A stretch of 64,000 nucleotides of DNA, from NCBI RefSeq assembly GCF_009792315.1, contig NZ_CP045542.1, forward strand, positions 558,001 to 622,000, written 5' to 3'. Of the stretch, positions 46,723-57,627 are shown piece after piece. The notes beneath the pieces were generated by a model, which saw only the letters and a list, made by a program, of their open reading frames with translations, was not told the origin of the DNA and searched no databases. Within the stretch, counting starts at the first letter, position 1, and the number at the start of each line of letters is the position of its first letter. The position numbers and the translations under genes are program-made. This DNA comes from Mycoplasma sp. NEAQ87857 (GTDB taxonomy: Bacteria > Bacillota_I > Bacilli_A > Mycoplasmatales > Metamycoplasmataceae).

Positions 46723-46741
46723 ATATGAAACTATTTCATAT
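46723..46741 (-). promoter_or_regulatory. Operator-like dyad upstream of murQ
   Basis: ATATGAAA-CTA-TTTCATAT, perfect 8-bp arms. A near-identical dyad lies at the same distance upstream of the Snf2 gene (50163-50180). Confidence 0.5.
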
Positions 46742-46772
46742 TTAAGAGCTTAAGATTCTTTAACAAAATAAA

Positions 46773-46805
46773 AAACAATAATAGAATTTAATTCTATTAT
46801 TGTTT
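46773..46805. terminator. Terminator after the SWIM/Snf2 operon
   Basis: Perfect 16-bp stem AAACAATAATAGAATT/AATTCTATTATTGTTT, 8 bases from the SWIM-protein stop, upstream of the murQ promoter. Confidence 0.8.
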
Positions 46806-46812
46806 GCTTTAG

Positions 46813-47460
46813 TTAAATATTAAATATTTCTTTTGCTTTGTCTATACTAATAATTCGATTGCTTTTTTGAACTTTCTTTTTAACAATGTTTTTAATTGCA
46901 GTATCAACACTTTCTTTTAATAAATCCTTTGTTTTTATTCCTCTAAGTTCAAAAAATGCTAATGGTTCAGTATCTAATTTAACTCCCAAACCATAAAATA
47001 CTGCAATAACGTGTTTACATAAAATAGTTCAATCAGGACAACTACATTTAACTCTCATATCATCTAATTGTGGTAAAAATCCTAATTTTGGATCATATAA
47101 TTCTTTAGAAAAAGTATCATTAAACTTACCCTCTTCTAATTCAACTAAAGAATTAATATTTTCACTAATTAAATGTTTAATTTGATCAATTTTATCTTGC
47201 TCTAAAGTTGGTATTGTAATTAAAATTTTATATGGTCATCTAGCATTTCCGCTAACTCGAGCAAAAATTTCTCCAGCTTTTAATTCAAAGTGAATCACTT
47301 TACCTTTACGCATATAAGTTCTTGCACGAGTAAAACGTTTTTCATCATAATAATAAGAAGTTTTTAGTGAATTAATTCATTCTATAGCAGATCAAGAAGT
47401 AATAATTCTTCTTGATTCCACCACAATAGGAATACGAACTTTTTCTTTTTTAGTAATCAT
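46813..47460 (-). CDS. SWIM zinc-finger protein, partner of the Snf2 helicase
   Basis: 215 residues. The SWIM motif CxCx(n)CxH is visible as [19 protein letters not shown] (about residues 132-150), preceded by an Arg/Lys-rich region with [10 protein letters not shown] (about 44-53). Such proteins are encoded next to, or fused with, Snf2 ATPases in Firmicutes and probably guide them to DNA or a protein partner. The start lies 11 bases inside the 3' end of the helicase gene, so the two are co-translated. Terminal helix AKEIFNI, then a strong terminator. Confidence 0.9.
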
Positions 47461-50101
47461 TTTTATCCAATCTTATTAAATTCAAAATTTCTTCATTAGT
47501 CATTTCAGTTAAATATTTGCTTCCTTCTATATTTAATAAATCTTGTGCTAATTCCATTTTTGATTCAATTAAATTATCAATTTTTTCTTCTATAGTACCT
47601 TGGGTAATTAATTTTCTTACTACTACATTTTTAGTTTGTCCAATTCTATATGTTCTATCTGTAGCTTGATTTTCCGCTGCGGGATTTCATCAACGATCAA
47701 AATGAATAACATGGTTAGCTGAAGTTAAGTTCAATCCTACTCCTGCAGCTTTTAAAGATAAAATCATATATGGAATATATTTATCATTGTTATTGAACTC
47801 ATCTACAAGCTTACCTCTTTGTTTAATAGGTGTTTTACCATGAAGTATTAAACCTTCAGATTTAAATATTTGTTTTAAACACTCATTTAAAAGTGGTATA
47901 AACTCTGTATATTGTGTAAAAACTAGAACTTTTTCTTTTTTATTTGCAATAGTTTCACAAAGATTTTTAATATAAGTCATCTTACCACTATGACTTAATT
48001 TAAAATCATCATTTTTCCCTAAAAATAAATTAGGATGATTACAAATTTGTTTTAGTTTAGTTAAACTAGAAAATATAAGACCTGTTCTTGCTATACCAGA
48101 TTTTCCTTCTATTTTTTCTTTTATTTCATCAACTATTTTTAAATATAATGCAGCTTGTTTAGGACTTAATTCCACTATATCTTTATATTCAATTTTTTCA
48201 GGTAAGTCACTAATAATTTTTTTATCAGTTTTTAATCTTCTTAAAACAAAAGCGTTAATTGTCTTTTTTAACCTTTCTAATAGTTCTAAATCTTCATCAG
48301 TTTTATGAATAAAACGTTTAAATTGAGTTAAATTACCTAATAAACCTGGATTAATAAAATCAAAAATTGATCATAAATCAACCAAATTATTTTCAATTGG
48401 TGTTCCAGTTAACGCAATTTGCATATTAGATTTCAAGTTTTTTATTGCTTTAGTTTGAATAGTGGTAGGATTTTTAATATTTTGTGCTTCATCTAAAATA
48501 ACAATATCAAAATCTGTTTTAACTAGATTTTGAATTTTAGAAACCATACCATAAGTAGTTATATACAATAAAGTTTGATCATTGATGCTGTTTTCAAAAT
48601 CATCATTATTGTCAGTTCTATGTAATATTTTAAAGCTTATATTTTTAGCAAATCGTTTAATTTCTGCTTTTCAGTTGCTTAATAATGATGCTGGAACTAC
48701 TAATAAAACTTTTTTAATTTGTTTTTTTGATCTTAATTTATCTAAAAATGTTAAAACTTGTAAAGTTTTACCTAATCCCATATCATCAGCTAAACAAACA
48801 CCTAGGTTTAATGAATGCATTTCCAACAATCACTCAACACCTTCTTTTTGATATTCTCTTAAATTAGCATTTATTGTTTTAGGAATCGAAGTATCTAGAG
48901 TTTTTTTATTCTTAGTAATAGTATTGTTTAATTTATCAAAGAATATTTTTACAATTTGTTGGTTGATTTTATCATCAAATTTGGTATTTGAATCTAAGGC
49001 AAATTGATTGCTAATTAATGATTTAACTGAAATAGTAGGATTTTTCTTTAGTTTTTTAATCGCTTCTAATAAGTCTTTAATTTGTTCTTTGTTAATTTCG
49101 ACTCATTCATTTTTAAATCTAAATAACCCTTCATCTTGATCTAAAAGAGCATATAAATCATCCTCAGATAATTTTTGACCATTAATCTCAGCTTGAGGTA
49201 CGAAATTAATAATATTGTCAATTGATAAGATGCTTTTTTCATCTTCTAATTTAATAGATAAACTTGGTTTAGGTCTTTGAGACTTACGTTTTCATCAATT
49301 AGGTACAACACAAACAATTCCATATTTTTCATACAAATCAACTTCTTTTAAAAATATTGATGCTTCTTTAATAGTTAATTTAATTGGACTAAATAACTCA
49401 TTGCTTTCAACTAATGAGTTAATAAAATCTGATTCTTTAGAAATTTTAATAACTGTAGAAATTAATGATAGTAATTTCATTGTATCGTTTTTATATTCTT
49501 TAAAAGCTTTATTTAAAGGTGTATGATATGTCTTTTGATCTTGCTCTTTTTGAGCTGAATAAGTAGCTAAAAATGCAAAAGGATATTCTGGATCATTATA
49601 TTCAGCTAAATGGAAAAATATTCTATCTGCAACATGTAAATTTGCATTTTTAGAATTTATATATTCTTCTACAGTACCTTGATATTCTTTACATTCTTGA
49701 TTAAAAACTTTTAAAACTGAATATCATAAATTTTCAACTCATTGATAATTGATTTTACCTGAGTTTAAATCATGACCTCAAGGTACTAAATTATAAATAT
49801 CAGTATATAAATCTTGTATCATTGGAATATCAACATTTCCTTTATTAATTTCAACTGATGGATCTTGAATAATTTTTTTAATCATCATTTGAAAGGTTTT
49901 ACATAAAAATATAATTCCTGGACCATAAGGTATTTCTTTTGTAAAACTTAAGTTATATATAGTTAAAAATTTATTGTGCTCAAAATTATTTATAAATTTC
50001 TCTTCATCTAGAGAATATAAATTTTTAGTTTTTGTAAATTCTTTAGTATCAATTGAAAAATCTTGATCAGTAAAGAATATATCTAGTTTCTTTTTAGTCA
50101 T
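47450..50101 (-). CDS. Snf2/RapA-type DEAD-like helicase (ATPase)
   Basis: 883 residues. An N-terminal 400-residue region of unknown fold precedes the motor. Helicase motifs: [14 protein letters not shown] (about residue 441), [15 protein letters not shown] (about 533), [44 protein letters not shown] in two parts near 780-800. The ATPase half continues through [11 protein letters not shown]-like sequence to the TAA at 47450. It translocates on double-stranded DNA. A possible role in chromosome maintenance or defence is not shown by the sequence. Its operon partner is the SWIM protein. The frame was checked for stops through 48569-49294. Confidence 0.93.
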
Positions 50102-50427
50102 ACAATTAATAATATCGATAATGATTTAAATTTATAAAATAAATATCACTAATTAAATTTAATATGAAAAGTATTTCATAAATAATTAATAATACTAAGG
50201 TTTTTATAAACTTATTTTTTAATTAAATTCTTTATCATAACTATTGTTTATTCTTTAAATTAGCATTAATTACAAAAAATACTTACATTTATAAATAAGT
50301 GATGAAAAATAGTATTTTGCTATTTTAATTCTTTTAATTTAAGCCATTTAAAAAACTTAAAAAATAGTTTAAATATTTGTGCTCATATGATAAAATAAAG
50401 CACTTTTTGTGATAAAATAAAAAAACT
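50102..50427. other. Divergent promoter region between Snf2 and prfA
   Basis: No gene seen. It contains the dyad TATGAAA-AGTA-TTTCATA (50163-50180), about 62 bases upstream of the Snf2 start. Next to prfA are two copies of GATAAAATAA (50389-50398 and 50411-50420). The second carries a -10-like TAAAAT (50413-50418) only nine bases before the prfA ATG, with no Shine-Dalgarno sequence between. Confidence 0.55.
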
Positions 50428-51507
50428 ATGGAAAACACAATGTACAACTCTCTTACACAAATCAAAAGTAAATATGATGAATTACAAAAACAATTAATGG
50501 AACCAGAAATTGTTTCAGATATCAAAAAATACACTAAGATCGTAAAAGAAATTAATAATATTAAAGATATTGCAGAATCATTTGAAAAATATTTAGAAGC
50601 AGAAGCTAACTTAAATAACGCTAAAGAAATGTTGGTTCTAGATAAAGATGAAGATATGCAAGCACTAGCAAAAAGTGAAATTCAAGAAGCTCAAGCTCAA
50701 ATGGAAAAATTAACTGATGAATTAAAAATATTAATTCTTCCTAAAGATGAAAATGATGATAAAGACGTTATTGTTGAAATAAGAGGAGCTGCTGGTGGTG
50801 ATGAAGCTAATATTTTTGCAGGTGATTTATTTAGAATGTATCAAAAATGATGTGCTCAAAATGATATGAAAGCAACTATTTTAGATTCTTCATCAGCTGA
50901 AGGTGGTGGATTTAGTTTAATCACTTTTTCAGTTAAAGGTGATAAACCATATTCAAAATTAAAATTTGAAAGTGGTGTTCATAGAGTTCAAAGAGTTCCA
51001 GTCACTGAAACTAAAGGTAGAGTTCATACTTCTACAGCTACAGTTACTGTAATGCCTGAATTAGATGATGATATTGAAATTGAAGTTAAACCAGATGACA
51101 TTAGAGTTGATGTTTTCCGTTCAAGTGGAAATGGTGGACAATCAGTTAATACCACAGATTCAGCAGTTAGAATTACTCACTTTGCTACTGGTATTGTAGT
51201 ATCTTGTCAAGAAGGAAAAAGTCAAATCCAAAACAAAGATATTGCAATGAGAATTTTAAAATCTAAATTATATGATCTAGAACTTGAAAAAAAACAAGCA
51301 GAAGAATCTGGATATAGAAAACTTGCAGGTAGTGGAGCAAGAAGTGAAAAAATTAGAACTTATAACTACCCTCAAGATAGAGTAACTGACCACAGAATTA
51401 GCTATTCAACCAGTTTATCTCCTGTTATGGAAGGTAAACTTAACCCAATAATTGATGCATTATTAGCAGAAGAACAAAACGAAAAAGTTAAAGCTGCAGG
51501 AATTTAA
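50428..51507 (+). CDS. prfA: Peptide chain release factor 1
   Basis: 359 residues. RF1-type stop recognition [12 protein letters not shown] (PxT-type region, about residues 190-201) and the peptidyl-hydrolysis motif [18 protein letters not shown] (GGQ about residue 235). RF1 reads UAA and UAG, which is all that is needed when UGA encodes Trp. The start at 50428 has no ribosome binding site and sits 9 bases after a -10-like box; the next ATG (50440) lacks one too. The stop overlaps the prmC start (TAATG). Confidence 0.96.
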
Positions 51508-52226
51508 TGCCTACTAAAGAAGATTTATTATTAGAAAAAAGGAGATATGGTCTAGATCAAACCATATCTCCTTTTGAATTAGAACAATTAAATATTGGTA
51601 CTCCTGTACAAAAAATTATTGGATATGTTGAAATGGCAGATGTTGTTATTAATTTAGATCATAATGTATTAATTCCTAGATACGAAACTGAAGAATTAAT
51701 ATTAAAGGTTGTTAATGATATTAAAATTCAAGATAATTTAGATATTTTGGATTTATGTTGTGGTAGTGGATTTATTGGTTTAGCTATTAAAAAAGCTAAA
51801 CCAAATTGTAATTTAATATTAAGCGACATTTCAAATGAAGCGATACTTCAGTCTCAAAAAAATGCTAAATTAAACCAATTAAAAGTAGATATTATAGAAT
51901 CAGATTTATTTAATAATATTGAGCCTAATAGTTTAGATATTATAGTGTCAAATCCACCATATTTAGATGTAAGAGAACTTATAAGTGATTCGGTATTAAA
52001 TTTTGAACCTCATTTAGCTTTATTTGCAGATGATCAAGGTTTATATTTTTATAAAAAAATTATTGAACAAGCTCCTAAATATTTAAAAAATCAAAAAGGA
52101 CTTTTATATTTTGAAATTAATCCCTTACATTTAGAATATTGAGAAGATTTAGCAACCAAAATGGATTTAGAAATTATTAACGATATTGCTAATTTAGCTA
52201 GAATTGTAAAAATAAAATTTAAATAA
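51507..52226 (+). CDS. prmC: Release factor glutamine methyltransferase PrmC
   Basis: 239 residues, about 40 shorter than usual because the N-terminal helical domain is reduced. GTPVQKIIGY and VLIPRYETEEL open the catalytic part; ILDLCCGSGFIGLA is the SAM site and VSNPPYLD the catalytic NPPY motif. It N5-methylates the Gln of the GGQ motif of RF1, encoded directly upstream with overlapping stop and start. A terminator-like hairpin lies inside its first codons. Confidence 0.95.
51541..51575 (+). terminator. Terminator-like hairpin inside the start of prmC
   Basis: Perfect 11-bp stem GGAGATATGGT/ACCATATCTCC (51541-51551, 51561-51571) with a 9-nt loop, preceded by AAAAAA and followed by TTTT. 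It begins 33 bases after the prfA stop, where an intrinsic terminator would be expected, yet it is within codons 12-22 of prmC. Confidence 0.6.
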
Positions 52227-52230
52227 TTTA

Positions 52231-52256
52231 AATATTACTTTGCAGTAATATTTTTT
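52231..52256 (+). terminator. Terminator after prmC
   Basis: 9-bp stem AATATTACT/AGTAATATT with loop TTGC, followed by TTTTATTT; 4 bases after the stop codon. Confidence 0.85.
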
Positions 52257-52260
52257 ATTT

Positions 52261-52288
52261 TATAATTTGTACATTACTGTACAGTAAT
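52261..52288 (+). promoter_or_regulatory. Promoter and palindromic operator of the ABC/lipoprotein operon
   Basis: A perfect -10 box TATAAT (52261-52266) is followed after six bases by the perfect 16-bp palindrome ATTACTGTACAGTAAT (52273-52288), covering the expected transcription start, then the ribosome binding site AAAGGAG. A repressor bound here would block initiation. ABC operons of this type in Firmicutes are often governed by small GntR-like regulators, but no regulator gene is adjacent. Confidence 0.6.
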
Positions 52289-52304
52289 ATTACAAAGGAG
52301 AAAT

Positions 52305-54071
52305 ATGTCTAAATATTTAAAACTTTTATTTTCATTAATAGCTAGGAAAAAGCTAAATTACTTTATTTGAACTATTAATTTAATTTTTGTATTAAGTTAT
52401 AGTTTGTCATTTAAGTATGTTAATCATGATTTTGATTACAATACTTTATTTTTAATACTAATCACTTTTGAAATATTTATTACAATCTTGTATTCTTCAC
52501 TGATTGCATTGTATTTATTCAAAGGATTAAGTTATGAAGGAATAGATTTATTAGTCTTTAGTAAACCTATTTCTAGAAAGAAAATCATTTTAGCTAAATT
52601 AATTACTTTGATGATAGTAGCTAGTTTATGAAGCTTGTTTTCTTTAATATTAAATATTATTGCCTTAGCATTATTTAAATTATTTGATCAAATTTTATTA
52701 ATTAGTTTTATCTCATTAATTAGCTTCTTTATGGCATTTATGTTTTTTGGAAATATTAGTGCTATTTTAAGTTATAAACTAAGCTCAAAATTAGCTCTAT
52801 CAATCAATTTATTAACTAGTATCTCATTAGTAGCTGCAGGAGTTAGTGTTAATATTAATACCACTTCAACAGTAAATCATTTTGCTAAGTTTTTAAATCA
52901 AAAATATAACTATAATCGCTCAGGAAATGTAGCCAACATTGAAAGTTTTTTTGTTAAAAATCAAAATAAACTATATTTAGTACCTAATGGTGTAGATAAT
53001 AATGAGTTTTCTAATAAACAAAAAGAATTTATTGATTTTGCATACAATAACTCAAAACAAGCACCACAAACTATGCATATTTATAATTTTTTATCTTTAC
53101 CTTATCAATTTATTGATAGTTTTAATGTTAAAAATTCAAATTTTATTAAACAAGAAAATAATTTAACAAATTATTTATACCAACCAAGAGATTTATCATT
53201 GCGTTATAGTTATAAAATTAATAAAAACAACCCATCATTAATTAAAACTATTGATAGCAATAAGTTATCAATAGTGCCGTTTTTATTAAAAAATAATTCT
53301 ACTATTGCTAATCTTTTAGATTCAAAAATAATTTATGCAAGAGAAAATGCAAATAACTTTATTCAAGAATTTCCTGAAGATAAATTTGTCTTTGCTTCAA
53401 GTGATAATTTAATTGGTGAAATAGATTGAACTATTGTTAATCAAACTTTAGCAAATGACTTTTTTGATGAATATGCAAACAAATTATTTAACAAAATTAA
53501 TCAAGAAATTAATAAAAGAAAGATTTATGATCAAGAATTAATTAAGCAATTAATATTAAAAACCATTACTACTATTTTAAATAATAAAGATGACCAAATA
53601 AATACTTATAGCGATCCATCTACTGCAGTATTTGATCAAAATGCTATTAAAAATAAAATTATTCAAACTTATACTCAAAGACAAATTTATTTATTTGCTA
53701 GTTTAATCTACTATTTATACTTTAATAATAATTATCCGATTTTATTAGATGCTATTTTATTTAATCCAAACAAAATGGATTATTCACCAATGGCATTTAA
53801 TATTAAAATTGGTCAATATAACTATCAAATTGGTGGATATCAAAGTTATACTCCAATTCAAGAAGTTGATAAAAAAACTAATAAAGTAGTAACTAGATAT
53901 AGTATTAAACCTAAAGATAATTATCTTTTTACTACCACTAAAGATTTATATAGTGTTGCAAGTGATAAACAAGTAACTAACATTGGATATTATTTTATTA
54001 TTTGAATTATAGTTCTATCAATTTTAAGCACCATATCATATCAACTTTATTATAAAAAGGATTACAAATAA
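52305..54071 (+). CDS. ABC-2-type permease with large extracytoplasmic domain
   Basis: 588 residues. N-terminal helices at about 20-40, 52-75, 96-120 and 122-180 in the ABC-2 style, including FSKPISRKKIILAKL, the conserved cytoplasmic coupling segment. A roughly 360-residue Asn/Lys-rich external domain follows, and one last helix (FIIWIIVLSILSTISYQLYY) ends KKDYK. Start ATG has AAAGGAG upstream. The stop overlaps the ATPase start by one base. Probably exports or releases a substrate such as a lipoprotein, peptide or drug; substrate unknown. Confidence 0.83.
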
Positions 54072-54769
54072 TGACATACAGTTTAGAAATTAATAATTTA
54101 ACTAAAATTTACAATAAGAAAAAGAATTCTGGTATTTTTGATTTAAATTTTAAAGTTAAAAAAGGTGATTTTCATGCTTTTATTGGTGAAAATGGAGCAG
54201 GAAAAACCACTACAATTAAATCAATTATTGGTGCATTAAGTAATATCGATGGTGAGATATTAATCGATGGAATTAATAATAAATTAATTGCTTCAAAGCA
54301 AAAATTAGCTTATGTTCCAGAAGTTATGTTATTTCCTGAAAATCTTACTACTTGAAACTATTTAACATTATTAAGCAACTTAAATAATATTGTAGATATT
54401 GAAACAAAAATCAATAATTTATTAGATATTTTTGAAATATCACATTTAAAAAATAAAAATCCAAACCAAATGTCTAGTGGCCAAAAGAAAAAAATTATTT
54501 TAATTCAAGCTTTATTAAATGAACCGGATTTATTAATATTAGATGAACCTGCATCTAATTTAGATCCTACAGCTAGATATCAATTATTTAAATTATTAAA
54601 AGAACTAAATCAAAAAGGTACAACCATTTTTATTAGTTCTCATATTTTAAGTGAATTAGATCAATATGTTAATTCATTTACCTTAATTCATCAAGGTCAA
54701 ATTATTGATTCAGGAGTTAAAACTAAAAACTTAGAGGAATTATTTTATGAAAAAATTATTAATAACTAA
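54071..54769 (+). CDS. ABC transporter ATP-binding protein
   Basis: 232 residues, complete NBD: Walker A GENGAGKTTT (about residues 40-49), signature MSSGQKKKI (about 133-141), Walker B LLILDEPASNLDP (about 154-166), H-loop FISSHILSELD. Family resembles bacitracin/antibiotic-type exporters (BcrA/CcmA-like). It overlaps the permease by one base and the next lipoprotein by 23 bases, so it powers that permease. Confidence 0.93.
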
Positions 54770-55640
54770 TTTATTAATAATTGCTCCTGCTTTAGTTTCT
54801 TGTAACACTATAAATCAAACAAAACAAATAACTAAACAAGAAAATAAACTTGATGAAATAGTTAAATTAACTTTAGATAATAATCTTGCAAATCAATATA
54901 GACAAAATCAACTAAATACTAGTGATGAATATTTAACTGAATTACATTCCTCAATGGTTTTAGCACCTATTTTTAATGTTGAACTTTTAGATAAAACAAC
55001 AAATAGATTATCTAGAACCAAAGATGCTATAGCTATTTTAAACACTGCTATTGTTGATAATTGGTATTTTTTACTTCATAATTTAAATAAATTATTTTTC
55101 ATTTTTAACCCTTATGATAGTAGTTTAAATGAAGATGCTAATCAAGAAACTTTTTATAATCCAAAACAACTTTTTATCCAAAAACAAGATCAAGAGCAAC
55201 CTTTAGTTTTGAATTTAAACAATAAACAAATCAATAATTTTATTATTAAAGATTTAGATGATAAACATCAAATTATTTATTTAAATATTAATGATCAATA
55301 TATGACCTTTTTAATTAAACAAGCAGATAAATTAACTTGATTACCTGAGATAATTAAGCTCAATAATCAAAAATTTACCAATGATTTTATCCAAATATTT
55401 AATGACCAATTTTTAAAACAATACCAACAAATTATCCAAAAAGAAATTAATTACCATAAACTAATTGAAAGCTCAATTACTGAAGAAAAAATCAAAAGCA
55501 ACTTTGCTTTTGATCAATACTTTTTATTATTTAAAAACAATAACTATGTTAATAGTTTAATAAATACTATTAATCATTTAAATCACAATAATCAAATCAA
55601 TCTCGAAAGATACACCCTAGGAGGAATCAATGAAAACTAA
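54747..55640 (+). CDS. Lipoprotein 1 of the ABC operon
   Basis: 297 residues with signal peptide MKKLLITNLLIIAPALVSC (acylated Cys at residue 19). The mature part is Asn/Gln/Lys-rich. It shares the motif DNWYFLLHNLNKLFF (about 105-119) with the two lipoproteins that follow, so the three are paralogs. It starts inside the ATPase gene. No known domain. A substrate-capturing or target role for the ABC exporter is inference from position. Confidence 0.85.
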
Positions 55641-56490
55641 ACTGATAACTTTTATAAGCTTAGGTACTTCTTTAAGTGCTATTAGTTGTGTTAATTATTC
55701 CAAAGTAAGTCAATCATTTAAATTTGTTGATAGTGATTTTGATGAAGTGATTAACAATAATCAAGAAATTGATAAACAAAATAAATTAACTAAAGCGATT
55801 TTAAATAAAATTTATAAATCCAATAGTGCTGCAAAACTACTATTTATTAATCAACAAAAATCACCTACTATTAATCAAATTTTTAAAGATTGAAGTGTTA
55901 AATATAATGAAGTTGCCACAAAACTTAAAACCATAAATATCGATAACAATGAATATCAAGCACTAGAACATCAACAAACTCAACTACAAGATGAATTAAA
56001 TCAATTAATTAATCAAAATTGATTATTTGTACTAAATAATTTATCAAAATTTAAACTTACTTTTAAATTTTGATTCAACAATCCATTGAATAATAACGCT
56101 CATTTAGATAAAGAATATTTAATTAATTTACTTGCTAAACCCAGAGTTAAAGATATAAGTTTAAATGATGCTAAAATTAGTGATTTTATCGAAGGTGAAG
56201 AATCTAAAGAACTAAGAAATACTCAAGTTTTATATGTTTTAATCAATAATAGTGTTTGAAGAATTTCAATTAATAATTTAAACAATCAACCTTATGTTAA
56301 GTTTCATCCAGAGCTATGAACCTTTGATAAAGCTAAAAGACCGATTTCACTAAACTTAATTTCAAATATTATCCATAGTGGTTTTATCCATAATGATAAA
56401 GAAATTATTAATAAATGAATTACAGATTTAGTTGATAAACAACTTTATGGGGATGCTGCATCGATGCAATTAATTTATGATGAAAAATAA
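55630..56490 (+). CDS. Lipoprotein 2 of the ABC operon
   Basis: 286 residues with lipobox LSAISC (Cys at residue 20). Shared motif QNWLFVLNNLSKFKL (about 135-149), followed by VLYVLINNSVWRISI, also resembled in lipoprotein 3. It overlaps lipoprotein 1 by 11 bases. Several TGA Trp codons. Ribosome binding site CTAGGAGGAATCA is strong. Function unknown. Confidence 0.85.
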
Positions 56491-57346
56491 AATTCTAAAA
56501 TCTTTTTTTAGTATGATTGGTGTTTCTAGTTTTTTAGGTTTAATCGCTTGTAATCAAGTAGCAAATATTAATAATTTAAATAATCCTAAGCAAGAACAAT
56601 TTCATAATTTTGTTAGTCAAAAAAGTATATCCGCAATATTGGATTATGTTTTTGATAATCAAGAACAAAAAAATCAATATATTAATCAACAAAGCTTATT
56701 GGATGATAAATATAAAACTAAAATTAAGCAAAATTTAATCTATGGTAATAATATATCTGCTTCATTTAAATCAAATAGCTTTTTTACAAAACCAATTCAA
56801 CCAATAAACACTGCTAATAAAGTCTTAAGTTATGATGATGATTCTTTAGCAAAGCAAAATTGATTATGATTTTTATTTAATTTACAAAATGCTGTCTTTA
56901 TCCAAGATCCAAGTATTGATTATTTTGAATCTAATATCAATGATATTGATATAAATAATAAGAAAAATAATATTTTATACAAGATTTTTTATCAACCTAA
57001 ATCAAATAAAATTATAGATTATGTTTTTCATAGTTATGAAAACAGCATTACTACAGAAGAAACTGTTGTTTATTTATTAACTAGTGAAGGCTTTATTATT
57101 CAACTTAATATCACAAAAAATAAAGAATCAAATGAACCAACTAGTGTTAATTTACTTTTTTACATTTACACTTTTCCAAAATTACTAGAATCAAAAAATA
57201 AATTACAAAATTTTGATCTTAAAAAATATGTCAATGATACTAAAAGCTTTTATGATTTAGAAGATGATAACAGTACAAAAAGAGTTTTATTTAAAGATAA
57301 ATATGGTGGTCAAGAACTGAAATATACCTTAGTAGATATGGTTTAA
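56477..57346 (+). CDS. Lipoprotein 3 of the ABC operon
   Basis: 289 residues (an alternative ATG one codon on). Lipobox GLIAC (Cys near residue 25). Shared motif QNWLWFLFNLQNAVF (about 129-143) and a later VVYLLTSEGFIIQL matching lipoprotein 2. It overlaps lipoprotein 2 by 14 bases and is the last gene before a strong terminator. No recognised domain. Confidence 0.85.
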
Positions 57347-57353
57347 TTTCCAC

Positions 57354-57380
57354 AAAATAAGAGCACTGCTCTTATTTTTT
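57354..57380 (+). terminator. Terminator of the ABC/lipoprotein operon
   Basis: Perfect 11-bp stem AAAATAAGAGC/GCTCTTATTTT with loop ACT, followed by T residues, 7 bases after the last stop. Confidence 0.9.
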
Positions 57381-57465
57381 ATACCAATAAAAACCTTATT
57401 TAGGTAAATTTTTACATCTTTTGATTATTATTTGTATGATTTAATCATTTTTTGATCGCTAGACG

Positions 57466-57491
57466 TATATATATATATATATATATATATA
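57466..57491. repeat. (TA)13 microsatellite
   Basis: Thirteen TA units between GCTAGACG and GGATTCC, 137 bases upstream of the next gene and upstream of a -35-like TTGACA (57558-57563). A slippage-prone tract in a promoter region. Confidence 0.9.
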
Positions 57492-57627
57492 GGATTCCAT
57501 ATTTCCATTTAACAATAAATATATATGAAAAATTTTCAGCAACATTAATATGGTCTCTTGACATTGGTAAATAGCAAAGTAAAAACTTGTTATTAATCAA
57601 TTAAACTATTTTATTTAAGGATCAAAA

